From: Bacillota bacterium
Lineage (GTDB): Bacteria > Bacillota > Sulfobacillia > Sulfobacillales > Sulfobacillaceae
Direction: 5' to 3'
NCBI GenBank assembly: GCA_021820485.1
Contig: JAKADO010000035.1
Span: forward strand, 1 to 32,549
Length of the DNA stretch: 32,549 bases
The notes beneath the pieces are model-generated. The model searched no databases, was not told the DNA's origin, and saw nothing but the letters and a program-made list of their open reading frames with translations. Below, in pieces: positions 32,523 to 32,549 of the stretch. Within the stretch, counting starts at the first letter, position 1, and every line of letters begins with the position of its first letter. Made by a program: the position numbers and the translations under genes.

Positions 32523-32549
32523 CCCGAAGCCTCCTTAGGTCCAATTAGA

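Overview
The window reads as chromosomal core DNA of a moderately GC-rich, endospore-forming member of the Firmicutes (Bacillota). Evidence is two T-box riboswitch leaders (pheS, thrS), a SigI/RsgI pair, a YtxC-type sporulation protein next to thrS, an infC-rpmI-rplT operon with a leader attenuator, MutS2, ZapA and a TyrZ-type tyrosyl-tRNA synthetase. The overall gene set resembles Sulfobacillus or Thermaerobacter relatives; that placement is an inference from style and content, not from a search. Almost every gene is on the minus strand; the only clear plus-strand gene is a gluconokinase.

Layout from low to high coordinate, with transcription mostly running right to left. (1) 1-4158: a carbon/nitrogen catabolic operon gdhA > methylmalonyl-CoA mutase large subunit > methylmalonyl-CoA epimerase > acyl-CoA carboxylase carboxyltransferase (cut by the window edge). 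Together these interconvert propionyl-CoA and succinyl-CoA, next to glutamate deamination. (2) 4238-8802: ruvC > ruvA > ruvB > sigI > rsgI > yajC, closed by a strong terminator. The Holliday-junction genes are followed by a cell-envelope sigma/anti-sigma pair and the translocase accessory YajC. (3) 8866-12604: a small accessory block between yebC and ruvC, holding a decayed sugar-porter pseudogene, a gluconokinase on the plus strand, and a convergent MFS transporter. (4) 12699-18199: an apparent operon tyrS > TPR protein > ThiF-like adenylyltransferase > a 110-residue degenerate E1-like protein > nadE > yebC, with a promoter before tyrS and a terminator after yebC. (5) 18204-20951: mutS2 and zapA, with a strong hairpin at the expected 5' end of the mutS2 transcript. 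(6) 21036-29078: the translation block infC > rpmI > rplT > RNA methyltransferase, then pheS > pheT behind a Phe T-box, and thrS behind a Thr T-box. (7) 29053-30307: a ytxC-like gene and a tRNA Gly-Cys-Val cluster with its own promoter. (8) 30308-30740 holds no recognised gene. (9) 30741-32522: an SLC13-type permease with two TrkA-C domains.

The most unusual feature is the pair at 15217-16162. A ThiF/MoeB-like protein starts directly at its ATP-binding Rossmann strand and lacks the usual N-terminal helix with the YxRQ arginine. The next ORF is a 110-residue protein that starts with exactly that missing segment and then carries a degenerate, GxGGxG-less Rossmann-like stretch. This looks like a split, heteromeric E1-type enzyme with an inactive partner, encoded with a TPR protein. 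No ubiquitin-like (ThiS/MoaD) partner is in the window. Other notable points are an RsgI with a long disordered His/Gly/Pro/Ser-rich tail and an Asn-Pro autoproteolysis-type motif, an infC gene that appears to start with ATT, and convergent genes sharing one CTAG for both stop codons.
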